Counted from the stretch's first letter, positions 23,634 to 33,696 are shown. The stretch is DNA of 64,000 nt from Porphyrobacter sp. HT-58-2 (GCF_002952215.1 NZ_CP022600.1:1364001-1428000), one strand, 5' to 3'. Numbers and translations: made by a program. Notes: generated from the sequence alone by a model not told the origin.

Positions 23634-26396
23634 TTACCCGTGCGCGCCGAACTCGTTCGCGATGGCGGTGGCAATGCGCAGGCTCAGTTCGTGCGAACGC
23701 GCAATCGGGGTGATGAAATCGCGCTCGATCGCGCCATAGCCTTCCTCGCCGCCGTCGGGATAGTCGGAAGGCTCGTCCAGCGGGAAGTCGCGCGGGCCGG
23801 GCACCCTGACGGGGAAGGCGCGCCGCAATTGCGCGAGCGCTTCCTCCACCCGCAAGGTCAGCACCATCTCGATCACATCGCGGCGGCTGATGTCGTTCGC
23901 TCGGCTGAAGGCGGGGACGGCAACCGCTTTCAGGAACATGTGCTGGAGCAGCGCCAGCCGCAGCGCCTGCAACACGCCGATGCGGCGACGCACATGCTCG
24001 CGGCCCTCGTCGGGGGCTTCGCCGGGCAGCAGGTCGAGCAGGCGGTGAAGCTTGATCGCGTCGATCCGAAGGCGTGAGGCGAGGCGCCGGAACACCCCCG
24101 TCCGGTCATCGCCGACAAGGTATTCCGCGAGCGCGGCACAGCTTTCCGAAAGGTGGCTCTCGGTCCCGCGATAGGTGCGGCTGGCCCAATAGGCCGAGTT
24201 GAACAGCTCGCCATAGGCCGCCACGGTCTTGATGCTGCCGAGCGCATTGGCCGCCTGCACCAGCCGCATGATCTGTCCTCCGCGCGGAGATTCTACAAGT
24301 AAAGCAGCGATTTCCTCGCGGTTGGCTTCGGCTGCGCTGCCGATCCCGGCGATGACGTTGACGGGGTAGCCGAGCTGCTGGAGGATCGCATTGTGCGGGA
24401 TCGCGCGGATCTGCCTGAGGCTCATCTCGCGGTCGGCGTTGATGTCCGATTGGCGGCGGGAAACACGGCTGCCGGTGGGGTTGAGCAGGCCCAGCCCGAA
24501 TGCGGTCACCGCGCGGGAATAGGTGCGGCTGGCGAGGTGATCGCCCTGATGCTCCTTGATTGCGCGGTAGAAATCGAGGCTCAGGTCGGTGCGGTGGTAA
24601 AACGGATCGGCCGGTGCGGCGAGATCGGTTTCGGCCGGACGCAGTTCGGCGATGCGGGTGAGCGTCGCCAGCGCCAGGTCCGCCGTGGCGAAGAACAGGT
24701 AGCCGTCGCCGCCCTGGAAACTGACCTCGGGCTCCAGCCGGATGCCAGCCCGCGCAAAGCGCCGCCGCGCCCAGGGGGAGAGCGGCCATTCGAGCCGGTC
24801 ACGAAAGCTTGCCGGATGCGCGCCGCGGCCCATGCTCTCGCCATGGGTGTTGAACACCAGCGCCGCCACATCGCCGAGGCCATTGGCTGCCATCGCCTCG
24901 GCAAGACGGCCCTGAAGGCGCTCGATGGCAAGGCTCGCCGGAATCTGCCCGACAAAGCGCCCGGCGTCCGAAAACCCGGTCTGCACCGCCACGCGGCCCC
25001 GTTGCCGCGCATAGGCGCGATAGGCCGGTTCTGCCAGCAACGCATCGAGGAACCGCCCGCCATGTTCCAGCGCGGTCTCGGTCTCGAACAGGGGTGAGAC
25101 ATCGACCTTGTCCTCCACCCCGAACAGCTTGGCGAAATAGAGCGCGGCGAGCACCGTGGCGGGCTGTTCGCACTCGGCCACCAGCATCCGGATCGGCGCA
25201 TCGGCATCAATGTGCTTCACAATCTGCGCCATGGCGAGGAACTGGCGGATTGCGGTCGAACTTTCCGTCGCCAGCGCAGCGAAATTGGTGCGCAGAGGCG
25301 CCGCTTCATCGACCATGCGGCGCAGGGTGACGATCGCGCCCTTGCTGGCCAGGTCGATGACCTCGCCTTCGGGCAGACGACGGCGGACGGCATTGTGGAG
25401 CTGCTTGGCGTTCACCCGGAAGTGGATCCAGCCCATGCCAAGCCCGTCGGCGCGCATCGACGCCGCGAGCGTGAGAAGGCGCACTGCGCGTTCGGATGGC
25501 GCACCCTCTGCCTCGGTCTCCAGCGCGGCGATGATCGGCGCAAGCGAAAGCAGGTTGTCGGGGCTGTGGGTCGTCAACCGGTTGGCAGCGTCGGCCAGCG
25601 CCTCTGCGCTCGAGAGGTCGCCTGCGAAATCCTCTGCCCGGGCAGCGGCAAAGGCCGCAGCGGGCTTCATCGTGGCGAGCAGGGGGTGGGCGGCATCGAG
25701 AGCCTCCAGACTGGCGGTGTAGCGCGCCAGCCGTTCGGCCTTTTCGGCGAGACGGAAGGCAATCGAGGTATGCCAGCCGATATCGGTACGACCGTCCATG
25801 TCGTAGCCGACCCAGCTGGCAAAGCGGAACGGCAACGGGCGCAGGCTGCGCCATTCCTTCGGCCAGCGAGACTGGGCTTCGGTCAGCAACCGCGCGACGA
25901 TTACATCGCGCGCATCCTGTGCCTGCGCCATTGCTGCCATCGCTGCGTCATGCTCATGTGCCAGCGTGACCGGCGTGCGCGTTGCCGGAACGGCGCAGGC
26001 AGCGTCATCGACCGCGCCGGTTCCCGACGCAGCTGCGGCAACGGCTTTCGCCTGCGCAGGTGTGAGCAGGAAGGTCGGATGCGCCGTGAATACGACGTGC
26101 AAATGCGGCCGCTGCCAGCGAGCGGCGAAGGTTTCGAAATCGTCCTCATCGCCTGCAAGCGGCGCGGTTTCAGCAGCCGGAGCCAACAGGCTGCGCAGCT
26201 TGTGCGCGCGCGCCTTCAGCCCTTCGCATTCCAGCTCCGTTACCAGATGGGTGAGGTCATCAAGGCTGACTTCGCCTCCTTCCAGCGCGCGCGACAGATC
26301 GAGCGAAAGCTGGAACACCGGGTTGAACAGCGGGGTTTCCCGCGTGCGCTGGTGCAATTCGCCCAGCCGGGCTTCGAGGGCGGCAAGGGTTTTCAT
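23634..26396 (-). CDS. ppc: Divergent phosphoenolpyruvate carboxylase family protein
   Basis: A 920-residue protein of the PEP carboxylase family, close to the usual 880-970. Family landmarks are recognisable but altered. TAHPT with the key His is present. The SWMGGDRDGN segment reads SWVGYDMDGRT. The metal Glu (PLFET) and the metal Asp (FSD) are kept, and IRAIP is present. The glycine-rich PEP/bicarbonate loop, usually HGRGGxxGRGG, reads HGESMGRGA, so the first Arg is Glu, and the Lys of the YSDSxKDAG segment is Arg. It may still carboxylate PEP to oxaloacetate to replenish the TCA cycle, but the changes leave real doubt. Its start overlaps the glucokinase stop (ATGA). Confidence 0.8.
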   Translation of the reverse strand: MKTLAALEARLGELHQRTRETPLFNPVFQLSLDLSRALEGGEVSLDDLTHLVTELECEGLKARAHKLRSLLAPAAETAPLAGDEDDFETFAARWQRPHLHVVFTAHPTFLLTPAQAKAVAAAASGTGAVDDAACAVPATRTPVTLAHEHDAAMAAMAQAQDARDVIVARLLTEAQSRWPKEWRSLRPLPFRFASWVGYDMDGRTDIGWHTSIAFRLAEKAERLARYTASLEALDAAHPLLATMKPAAAFAAARAEDFAGDLSSAEALADAANRLTTHSPDNLLSLAPIIAALETEAEGAPSERAVRLLTLAASMRADGLGMGWIHFRVNAKQLHNAVRRRLPEGEVIDLASKGAIVTLRRMVDEAAPLRTNFAALATESSTAIRQFLAMAQIVKHIDADAPIRMLVAECEQPATVLAALYFAKLFGVEDKVDVSPLFETETALEHGGRFLDALLAEPAYRAYARQRGRVAVQTGFSDAGRFVGQIPASLAIERLQGRLAEAMAANGLGDVAALVFNTHGESMGRGAHPASFRDRLEWPLSPWARRRFARAGIRLEPEVSFQGGDGYLFFATADLALATLTRIAELRPAETDLAAPADPFYHRTDLSLDFYRAIKEHQGDHLASRTYSRAVTAFGLGLLNPTGSRVSRRQSDINADREMSLRQIRAIPHNAILQQLGYPVNVIAGIGSAAEANREEIAALLVESPRGGQIMRLVQAANALGSIKTVAAYGELFNSAYWASRTYRGTESHLSESCAALAEYLVGDDRTGVFRRLASRLRIDAIKLHRLLDLLPGEAPDEGREHVRRRIGVLQALRLALLQHMFLKAVAVPAFSRANDISRRDVIEMVLTLRVEEALAQLRRAFPVRVPGPRDFPLDEPSDYPDGGEEGYGAIERDFITPIARSHELSLRIATAIANEFGAHG

Positions 26397-27382
26397 GCGT
26401 GTTCCGAGGCAAAGGCAGCGGCCGCGCCGAACAGGCCCGGCTGGGGGTGGACAATGAGCTTGACCGGGATCGCGTTCATCAGGCTTTCGAACCGTCCCTT
26501 GGCCTTGAACCGCGACCCGAAGCCCGACGAGAGCAGCGTCTCGCGGATACGGTAGCCGAGGCCGCCTGCGATCACGACGCCGGCAAAGCCGCCCTGCGCC
26601 AGCGCGAGATCGCCCGCAACCGAACCCAGTGACAGGCAGAACCGGTCAACGGCGGCGGCGGCCAGCGAGTCCTCGCCGCTGGTGCCGAGGCCCCAGATGG
26701 TGATGGCATCCAGCTCCGGCACGCTGCGCCCTTCCAGGGCGGCGAGGGCTTCGTAGATGTCGACAATGGCGGGGCCTGCCACCACGCGCTCGACCGAGAC
26801 GCGGATATGCCTTTGGCGCAGGCGGGCGAGGATCGCATCCTCGATGGAGTCGAGCGGGGCAAAGTCGATATGCCCGCCCTCGGTCGCCTGCACCCGGTAA
26901 TCGCCACTCGCGGAGCGATAGAGATGTGCCACGCCAAGCCCGGTGCCTGGTCCGATCACGCTGATTGTGCCCTCACGGCCGAGCGGCTGGTCGGGGCCGG
27001 CAAGGTGCAGGAACTGGCTGTCGTCCGCCCGCGCCACGGCATGGGCCACGGCGGCGAAGTCATTGACGAGGGTGAAGCGTTCGACCCCAAGCTTTTCATT
27101 GATGAGCGCGGGGCGGATGATCCACGGATTGTTGGTGAAACGGATCACCGGATTGGGGTTGCCGGGGCTGCCGACCGGTCCTGCAATCGCCATGCTGACC
27201 GCCGCAGGCAGCGTGCCGCCCTTGCGGGTGCGGAAGGCTTCCCATGCGGTCTGGAAGCTGGCGTGATCGGCAGTGTGGAGCGTTTCGGGTTCGTCGAGAC
27301 TGATCGCGCCATCGCCGCCGATGCTGGCAATGGCGAAGCGGGCATGGGTCCCGCCGATATCGACCACCACAACGTCCTGCAT
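26393..27382 (-). CDS. glk: Glucokinase
   Basis: A 329-residue glucokinase of the Glk group. Segments: phosphate loop DIGGTHARFA, catalytic Asp in LVNDFAA, GPGTGLG, and EGGHIDFAP, which is diagnostic for bacterial Glk. ATG 27382 follows GGGGGAGAGAG; a start 39 bases upstream adds unrelated residues. It phosphorylates glucose coming from GluP, from sucrose and possibly from sulfoquinovose, feeding Zwf. Its stop overlaps the start of the PEP-carboxylase-like gene, so the two are co-translated. About 100 bases separate it from the S46 peptidase gene; that gap holds an 8-base stem (27428-27435 with 27447-27454) without a T-tract. Confidence 0.95.
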   Translation of the reverse strand: MQDVVVVDIGGTHARFAIASIGGDGAISLDEPETLHTADHASFQTAWEAFRTRKGGTLPAAVSMAIAGPVGSPGNPNPVIRFTNNPWIIRPALINEKLGVERFTLVNDFAAVAHAVARADDSQFLHLAGPDQPLGREGTISVIGPGTGLGVAHLYRSASGDYRVQATEGGHIDFAPLDSIEDAILARLRQRHIRVSVERVVAGPAIVDIYEALAALEGRSVPELDAITIWGLGTSGEDSLAAAAVDRFCLSLGSVAGDLALAQGGFAGVVIAGGLGYRIRETLLSSGFGSRFKAKGRFESLMNAIPVKLIVHPQPGLFGAAAAFASEHA

Positions 27383-27483
27383 TGCTCTCTCCCCCGTTCC
27401 GTGCATCAGCGGGAGAGGCAATAGCAGGCGGCGCGCGGGAATCCCACGCGCCGCATACTTATTCAGATTTTGCGATCCAAAAC

Positions 27484-29625
27484 CTATTGGGCCGTGACGC
27501 CCATTTCCTCAAGCAGGCGGGTCGCGCCGTCGACCTTTTCCATGGTCCACAGCATGAAGCGGCTATCGACGTGGATGGTGCGGTTGATGGTCGGATCGTA
27601 CATCCAGTCGGCGACCACGCCCTCGATCGTGCCGTCGAAGGCAAGGCCGACGAATTCACCGCGTGCGTTCAGCGTCGATGAGCCCGAGTTGCCGTTGGTG
27701 ATGTCGACAGTCGAAAGATAGTCAACCGGCAGCGTACCGAGTTCGGGGGCGACATAGCGGCCGTAATCCTTGGCCTTGATCAGCGCGATCATCGTCTCGG
27801 GCGCATCGAATTCGCCGCGCCCGGTGTGCTTGGCAACGATCCCTTCCGCCGTGGTGAAGGGCGTCCAGATCTGGCCGTCAACCGCCTTGCCGGTCACCTT
27901 GCCATAGGTGAAGCGTAGCGAGCCGTTGGCGTCCGGATACATGGTCTTGCCCTGCGAGGCAGCATAGGCGAGGCGGGCTTCCATGACCTTGGAGCGGGCC
28001 TTCTGGACATTGCCGGAATTGGCCTTTGCTTCGGCTTCCTTTGCCATTGCCTCGTCATAGGTGGCGACCGCGAGCTGGATGAAGGGATCGCTTGACGCCT
28101 TGAAATCGGCGACAGACTTGCCGAGCCACTCCATGCGCTTGGTGGTGTCGCCCAGTTCGGTTGCCGCATACATCGCATCAAGATCGCGGCCTTCCATGAA
28201 GGCATCGAAGCTGGCGTTGCGCTTGTCTGCGGGCAGGGTGCGATATTCGCCGATACCTTCTGCCCAGATCGCCTTGTCGATTTCAGCGACAAAGCGACGC
28301 TCGATCCGCTGCATGCCCTGTGTCACAAAAGCACGGTCGCGCTCCTGATAGCCGGGTTCGCGATCCTTGTCGGGCTTGGCCTGTTCATTGGCCCAGCGGT
28401 AAAGCTGGCGGGCTGCACCATAAAGCTGGCTGCGGCTCAGCATGCCGCGCTTGGCATCGGCCAGCGCCTCGGCGTTGCTTTCCCCGATCAGCCGGTCGAG
28501 TTCGGCCAGCGCCGGGCCATATTGTGCCTGGCGCTTGGGATCGGCCTTGATCCAGGCGCGGAAACCCGCCTCTTCGGCTTGCTTCTTCTGGGTCAGCGAA
28601 ATGGCATCGGCGCCTGCCAGCTGCCCGGCGATCTTCTTCTCGTAATTCTCGACGCCCTGAAGCGTTGCGGCATAGGCGATGGTTGCCGCCTGATTGCCCG
28701 CTGTCAGCGCGTCGATCAGATCCCCATATTCGGTCAGCCTGCGCTGTTGATAGGGGTAAAGTTCTTCAAAATTGAAGCGCGCTTCCTCGGCAGTGCGAAG
28801 ACGTTCGGTGGTGCCGGGGAAACCGGCGACCATGATGAAGTCGCCCTCCTTCACGCCCTGTTTGGCGATTGGCAGGAAAGCCTTGGGCTTGAACGGCACG
28901 TTGTCCTTGCTGAACGCAGCGGACGAGCCATCAGGCGCGACGTAGGCACGGTAGAAAGCGAAGTCGCCGGTGTGGCGCGGCCACATCCAGTTGTCCTTCT
29001 CGCCGCCGAAATTGCCGACGCCCGCCGCCGGGGCATAGGCGAGGCGCACGTCCTTGATTTCAAGCTGCTGCTGGAGCCAGTACTGCGCACCGCCGAAATA
29101 GGCGCGAACGTCGCAGCGGCGGTTGGCCTGCTTTTCGCACGCTTCGACCAGCGCCTGGCGGTTGGCCTGCAAACGGTCGTAACGGGCGCGGCCATCGAGC
29201 TTGTCGGCGCCCTTGAGCATGGCGGCGGTCACATCGCGCAGGTCTTCGATCACATAGATGCGGCTGCCCGGCGCTGCGGGAATTTCATCGGCCAGCGTCT
29301 TCGCAAGGAAGCCATCGGCGAGGTAATCGTTCTCGGGCGACGAATTGTACTGGAGCGATCCCGCAACGCAGTGGTGGTTGGTCGCGACCAGACCCTCTGG
29401 CGACAGGAACGCCGCAGAACAGCCACCCAGCGATGCAATCGCAGTGAGCGGCGGACGCTGCAGATCGCCAAGGGTCTTGGCATCCAGTTCAAGCCCGGCG
29501 GCCTTCATCTGATCGGCAATCGCGCCGGTCTGGCTCGGCAGCCACATGCCTTCTTCGGCCTGCACGATGGCGGGCGCGGACAGCATCAGGGCGCTGGCAC
29601 CGGCAAGGAGAAACTTCTTCATCAT
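27484..29625 (-). CDS. S46 family dipeptidyl-peptidase (DPP7-like)
   Basis: A 713-residue secreted serine peptidase of family S46. A signal peptide (MMKKFLLAGASALMLSAPAIVQA) is followed by the catalytic triad segments: His in ATNHHC, Asp in RHTGDFA, and Ser in GNSGSS near residue 634. In S46 enzymes a residue about 18 after the Ser sets specificity: Gly in DPP7 (hydrophobic P1) and Arg in DPP11 (acidic P1). Here the segment reads AFDGTIE, so Gly, pointing to DPP7-like specificity (family knowledge from memory). ATG 29625 is chosen because AAGGGA precedes it at good spacing. It removes dipeptides from peptides in the periplasm, for nutrition. Confidence 0.92.
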   Translation of the reverse strand: MMKKFLLAGASALMLSAPAIVQAEEGMWLPSQTGAIADQMKAAGLELDAKTLGDLQRPPLTAIASLGGCSAAFLSPEGLVATNHHCVAGSLQYNSSPENDYLADGFLAKTLADEIPAAPGSRIYVIEDLRDVTAAMLKGADKLDGRARYDRLQANRQALVEACEKQANRRCDVRAYFGGAQYWLQQQLEIKDVRLAYAPAAGVGNFGGEKDNWMWPRHTGDFAFYRAYVAPDGSSAAFSKDNVPFKPKAFLPIAKQGVKEGDFIMVAGFPGTTERLRTAEEARFNFEELYPYQQRRLTEYGDLIDALTAGNQAATIAYAATLQGVENYEKKIAGQLAGADAISLTQKKQAEEAGFRAWIKADPKRQAQYGPALAELDRLIGESNAEALADAKRGMLSRSQLYGAARQLYRWANEQAKPDKDREPGYQERDRAFVTQGMQRIERRFVAEIDKAIWAEGIGEYRTLPADKRNASFDAFMEGRDLDAMYAATELGDTTKRMEWLGKSVADFKASSDPFIQLAVATYDEAMAKEAEAKANSGNVQKARSKVMEARLAYAASQGKTMYPDANGSLRFTYGKVTGKAVDGQIWTPFTTAEGIVAKHTGRGEFDAPETMIALIKAKDYGRYVAPELGTLPVDYLSTVDITNGNSGSSTLNARGEFVGLAFDGTIEGVVADWMYDPTINRTIHVDSRFMLWTMEKVDGATRLLEEMGVTAQ

Positions 29626-29747
29626 TGGCATCCCTTGATCTTGCGCCGCGCCTTGCCGGTCTGGGCAAGTGGCGGCGGACATGGCTTGGCCCGTCACCGG
29701 GCGAAGTTGGGCTGTTAGGCGAGATGCCCGCGTGGCGGAAGGGGGGA

Positions 29748-30383
29748 TCAGCCCCCTTCGACGAACAGCCGACTGGCGGGGTTGAGCACCAACAGCAGCC
29801 GCACCGCGCCTGTCCCGGCGATCGGGGGCGAGCGGTGGATCGCGGGCCGTTCAGTGGCAAGCTTGCCCTTGAACAAGCCCACGTCAAAGGTGCGGAGCCG
29901 CTGAGGGTTCAAGGGTTCCTGCCCTGCCGCGACCCGATCAGCATTGCTTTCGTCAAGCCAGTCGGTGCCTTCGCCAACATAGGTGGTGATCAGCCGCGCG
30001 GTGACATAGTCTGCGTGCCATTTTCGGCAGGAATCGGTGCGCACCACCTCCAGTCGCAGTTCCAGCCGGGCAAGGTTCAATGCGGCGCAGAACCGCTCCG
30101 CCAATTGTGCTGCATCTGCTGCCAGAGCAGGGTGAAGCGCCTCGCCACCGAAGCCGTTTGCCTGCAGCCCTGCGGCCAGCATGGCGGCACAGTCGGCGGG
30201 TGTGCATTCGAACCGCAGGTCGGCTGGATCGCCTTCCACCAGCGCCGCGAAGTCGGCGAACGGCGCGCGCTCCCAGATTGCCAGACTGCAATCAGTTTCG
30301 CCGATGGCGTCAAGCACGGCGGGATGATCGGCTGATTGGCTCGTGCGGGCAAGAAGTGTGGCCATGCGTCTTTGGGTGTCCAT
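29748..30383 (-). CDS. DUF1826 domain-containing protein
   Basis: A 211-residue soluble protein. The central segment RKWHADYVTARLITTYVGEGTDWL is the signature of DUF1826 proteins, whose function is unknown; the His-x-Asp pattern and fold-like layout recall metal-dependent oxygenases, but that is only a guess. ATG 30383 is chosen over an earlier start because the upstream residues do not fit. Members of this family often appear in zinc-limitation (Zur) regulons; the sequence upstream at 30404-30418 contains GTAACATTGCATTAC, a partly palindromic A+T-rich stretch of the right character but not a clear Zur box. It lies 122 bases upstream of the S46 gene on the same strand. Confidence 0.75.
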   Translation of the reverse strand: MDTQRRMATLLARTSQSADHPAVLDAIGETDCSLAIWERAPFADFAALVEGDPADLRFECTPADCAAMLAAGLQANGFGGEALHPALAADAAQLAERFCAALNLARLELRLEVVRTDSCRKWHADYVTARLITTYVGEGTDWLDESNADRVAAGQEPLNPQRLRTFDVGLFKGKLATERPAIHRSPPIAGTGAVRLLLVLNPASRLFVEGG

Positions 30384-30538
30384 TGGATGAAGTTTGTGAC
30401 GTTGTAACATTGCATTACGCAAGGAAGATCACTCCCGCAAGCCCGCCGCGTGCTAAAGCCTCTTGCGAGCGATTATCATCTGGGCCATGACGCCATCCAC
30501 CCAATCCATCCCATCTCCGGACCAAGGACGCACCCCCT

Positions 30539-31393
30539 ATGAATAGCACCCTCAAACTCTGGACGCAGCTTGGCCTCGGCACGGCGCTGGCCGGCGGATT
30601 GCTTGCAGCTTGCGGCGGCGAGGCGGGCGGTGAAGGTGGTGCGGGCGAGGCCGGGGCACCGGCTGGTGCGGCGGCGACTGCGGGAGAGGGCGAAGGCGGC
30701 GCTGGCGGAGAAGGTGGGGGCGGCGAAAGCGGTGAAGGCGAGGGCGGCGTCGCGGTCTCTGACGCGGCCACCAATCCTGTCGCCTATGGCACCGCGCTGG
30801 CCGTGGCCGAAGCCCACGTGGTTGCCGCGCGCGATGCCTATGCAGCGGGCAAAAAGGACGCGGCGGCGGAGATGTTCGCTCATCCGGTCAGTGAAGTTCT
30901 GCTCGAGATGGACCCGGTGTTCACCGCGCTGGGGGTGGCGGACTTCAAGCCGCTGTTTACGGCCGGTTCGGATGCCGCCCTGGCAGGCAAGTCGGTTGCC
31001 GAGGTCAACAAGGCCTATGACGCGATCATCACGGCGCTGCGCGGGGCAGCCACCAAGGCGCCAAAGTCCGATGCCAGTGCCGCAAAGGTTTCGACCGGCG
31101 TGATCGCTGACCAGATCGAACGCGCCAGCGCGATGTATCGCCAGCTCGGCACGAATGACGCCTACGAGCCCTATCTCGACGGCTACGGTTTTGCCCGCGT
31201 GGCAGCGAGCGCCTTTGCGCGCGATGCTGCTGCGATCAAGGCCGAAAACCCGGCCGCCCATGCCCGCATCACCGAAGCGCTGACGCTGCTCGGCAAGGCC
31301 TATCCCGATGCTGCCCGTCCCGCGAAGTTGCCGGTTGAGGCTGGTGCGCTGTCGGCGGCTTCCTCCAAAGTGATGCTCGCTGCCGCCGATTGA
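30539..31393 (+). CDS. Lipoprotein with Gly/Glu/Ala-rich linker, unknown function
   Basis: A 284-residue lipoprotein: a short hydrophobic leader ends in a lipobox (LLAAC, Cys25). Residues about 26-72 are almost only Gly, Glu and Ala, a flexible, acidic tether. The rest (about 78-284) looks like an all-helical domain rich in Ala, Lys and Asp, with no Cys and no known catalytic motif. It starts after AAGGACG. It is on its own strand between the DUF1826 gene and a decayed glutamate dehydrogenase. It could be a periplasmic or outer-membrane helical-bundle protein of the imelysin kind, but I see no motif that proves this. The 213 bases after it hold no gene I can support. Confidence 0.75.
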   Translation: MNSTLKLWTQLGLGTALAGGLLAACGGEAGGEGGAGEAGAPAGAAATAGEGEGGAGGEGGGGESGEGEGGVAVSDAATNPVAYGTALAVAEAHVVAARDAYAAGKKDAAAEMFAHPVSEVLLEMDPVFTALGVADFKPLFTAGSDAALAGKSVAEVNKAYDAIITALRGAATKAPKSDASAAKVSTGVIADQIERASAMYRQLGTNDAYEPYLDGYGFARVAASAFARDAAAIKAENPAAHARITEALTLLGKAYPDAARPAKLPVEAGALSAASSKVMLAAAD

Positions 31394-31566
31394 AAGCAGG
31401 AAGTCAGCCCGGTCGGGCGGGCCAGATCCCCGCTATTAATGGCGAAAACGGGACAACGTGCGCAGATTTATCCCTGCGCGCTTGTGTTTACCATTCCTGA
31501 TACCAGCCTCCTTCGATGTAAAGGGCTGTCGCTGCTGGGCCGCGACAGCACTCGCGCTTACACTTA

Positions 31567-32222
<656 letters not shown>

Positions 32223-32341
32223 ATTCCCCCCCTGAGATTGATCTATGCGCCCGATGAAGACTCCGCTTGTCGTTTTGCGGCAAGTTATCAGGGCAAAGGG
32301 CAATTGTTGCAAGCAGGCAGGGGGAAGGGCGAAAGAAGCGG

Positions 32342-33652
32342 TCAGATGGCAGAGCTGAACTTGCGGATGGTCTGCGCGCGGTAGCTGTCGAACAGGGCAG
32401 CAATCACGCGGGCATAGGGCAGACCGCCGGGCAGGATTGCCAGCCGGGCGCCATCAAAGCTGGCGAGCCCTGCGTCGATGAAGGGCGTGAGCCGGTCTGC
32501 CGCAGCCGCTGCCAGATCGCCCGGCAGCAGCGCCTCGCCGCGGCACAGCAGCGCCTCGATCACCGCACCGCGGCGCTGGTCTTCGGGGCTGCGGATGATG
32601 CCATGGTTCGCCGACAAGCGTCCTTCGCCCGACATCTGGCGGTAACGGCCATTGTGTTTCTCGTTCTGGGCGAGCAGGCCCGGAAAGCCGCTGATCGCGG
32701 TTGCGCCGAGCCCGATCAGCACATCGGCCTGATCATCGGTGAAGCCCTGGAAATTGCGGCGCAGGGTGCCGCCGCGGGTAACGCGCGCCATCGGATCGTG
32801 GGGCAGGGCGAAGTGATCGAAGCCGATCGCTTCATAGCCGCTGGCGGCGAGGAACCCGTGCGCCTGTGCGGCCATGGCAAAGCGCGCCGCCGCGCCTGGC
32901 AGGGCATCTTCAGGGATCATCGCCTGCCGCGGGACAAGGTGCGGGACATGGGCATAGCCGAACACGGCGACCCGCTCGGCCCCGATCTTGACGGTCTGTT
33001 CCAGACTGTCCTCAAGATCGGCTTCGCTCTGGTGCGGCAAGCCGTACATCAGATCGAAGTTGAGCGAGGTCACGCCCGCACGGCGCAAGAGCTCGACGCT
33101 GCGGCAGATCATCGTCAGCGACTGTTCGCGCCCGATCGCCTTCTGGCAATGGGCAGCGAAGGTCTGCACCCCCATGCTGGCGCGGGTGATGCCGACCTCG
33201 CCCAGCACCGGCCCCCAATCGGGCGTGAGGCTGCGTGGATCAAGCTCGATCGACCATTCGGTGGCAAACAGCGGGAAATGGGCGTGGAGCGCATCCACCA
33301 GCGCAAGGAATTCGCTTGGCTGGATGGCATTGGGGCTGCCGCCGCCAAAGGCGACCCGGCGCACCCTTGCGCCCGCAGGCAGCAGGCTGGCGGCCGTGGC
33401 CAGCTCCTGATGCAGCGCATCAAGATAGGTTTCCACCCGCGCCCGCTTGCCCGATGCGCCGGTGTTGCAGCCGCAGTAATAGCAGATCTTCTCGCAAAAC
33501 GGGATGTGCAGGTAGAGCGATACGTCCCCCTCCGCCCCGGCGATGGCGCGCTCGATCGCGCCGTCTTGCAAGGGGCCGAAATCGGCGGCTGTGGGATAGC
33601 TGGTGTAACGCGGCACCGGCGTGGCGAGGAGTTCGGGGTGATAGGTCCACAT
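32342..33652 (-). CDS. hemN: Oxygen-independent coproporphyrinogen III oxidase
   Basis: A 436-residue radical-SAM enzyme. The 4Fe-4S motif is Cys53-x3-Cys57-x2-Cys60 in HIPFCEKICYYCGCN, a true HemN pattern; RYTSYPTA at the N-terminus and FQGFTDDQAD late in the protein are also HemN-specific. The usual GGGTP reads GGGSP. It decarboxylates coproporphyrinogen III without oxygen, so haem is made under low O2. A TTG start 48 bases upstream overlaps the stop of the small Cys/His gene; ATG 33652 gives the family-like start. It is the last gene of the cco operon, so it would be switched on together with the haem-rich oxidase by the FNR-type regulator. Confidence 0.93.
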   Translation of the reverse strand: MWTYHPELLATPVPRYTSYPTAADFGPLQDGAIERAIAGAEGDVSLYLHIPFCEKICYYCGCNTGASGKRARVETYLDALHQELATAASLLPAGARVRRVAFGGGSPNAIQPSEFLALVDALHAHFPLFATEWSIELDPRSLTPDWGPVLGEVGITRASMGVQTFAAHCQKAIGREQSLTMICRSVELLRRAGVTSLNFDLMYGLPHQSEADLEDSLEQTVKIGAERVAVFGYAHVPHLVPRQAMIPEDALPGAAARFAMAAQAHGFLAASGYEAIGFDHFALPHDPMARVTRGGTLRRNFQGFTDDQADVLIGLGATAISGFPGLLAQNEKHNGRYRQMSGEGRLSANHGIIRSPEDQRRGAVIEALLCRGEALLPGDLAAAAADRLTPFIDAGLASFDGARLAILPGGLPYARVIAALFDSYRAQTIRKFSSAI

Positions 33653-33696
33653 GAGCCGCTTAGAGCCGAGCGGGTGCCATACGTCTTTGCGCGAGA

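Noticed and set aside
27428..27454. Hairpin between glk and the S46 gene as a terminator
   Set aside because: A perfect 8-base GC stem, but no T run on either side, so Rho-independent termination is not supported.
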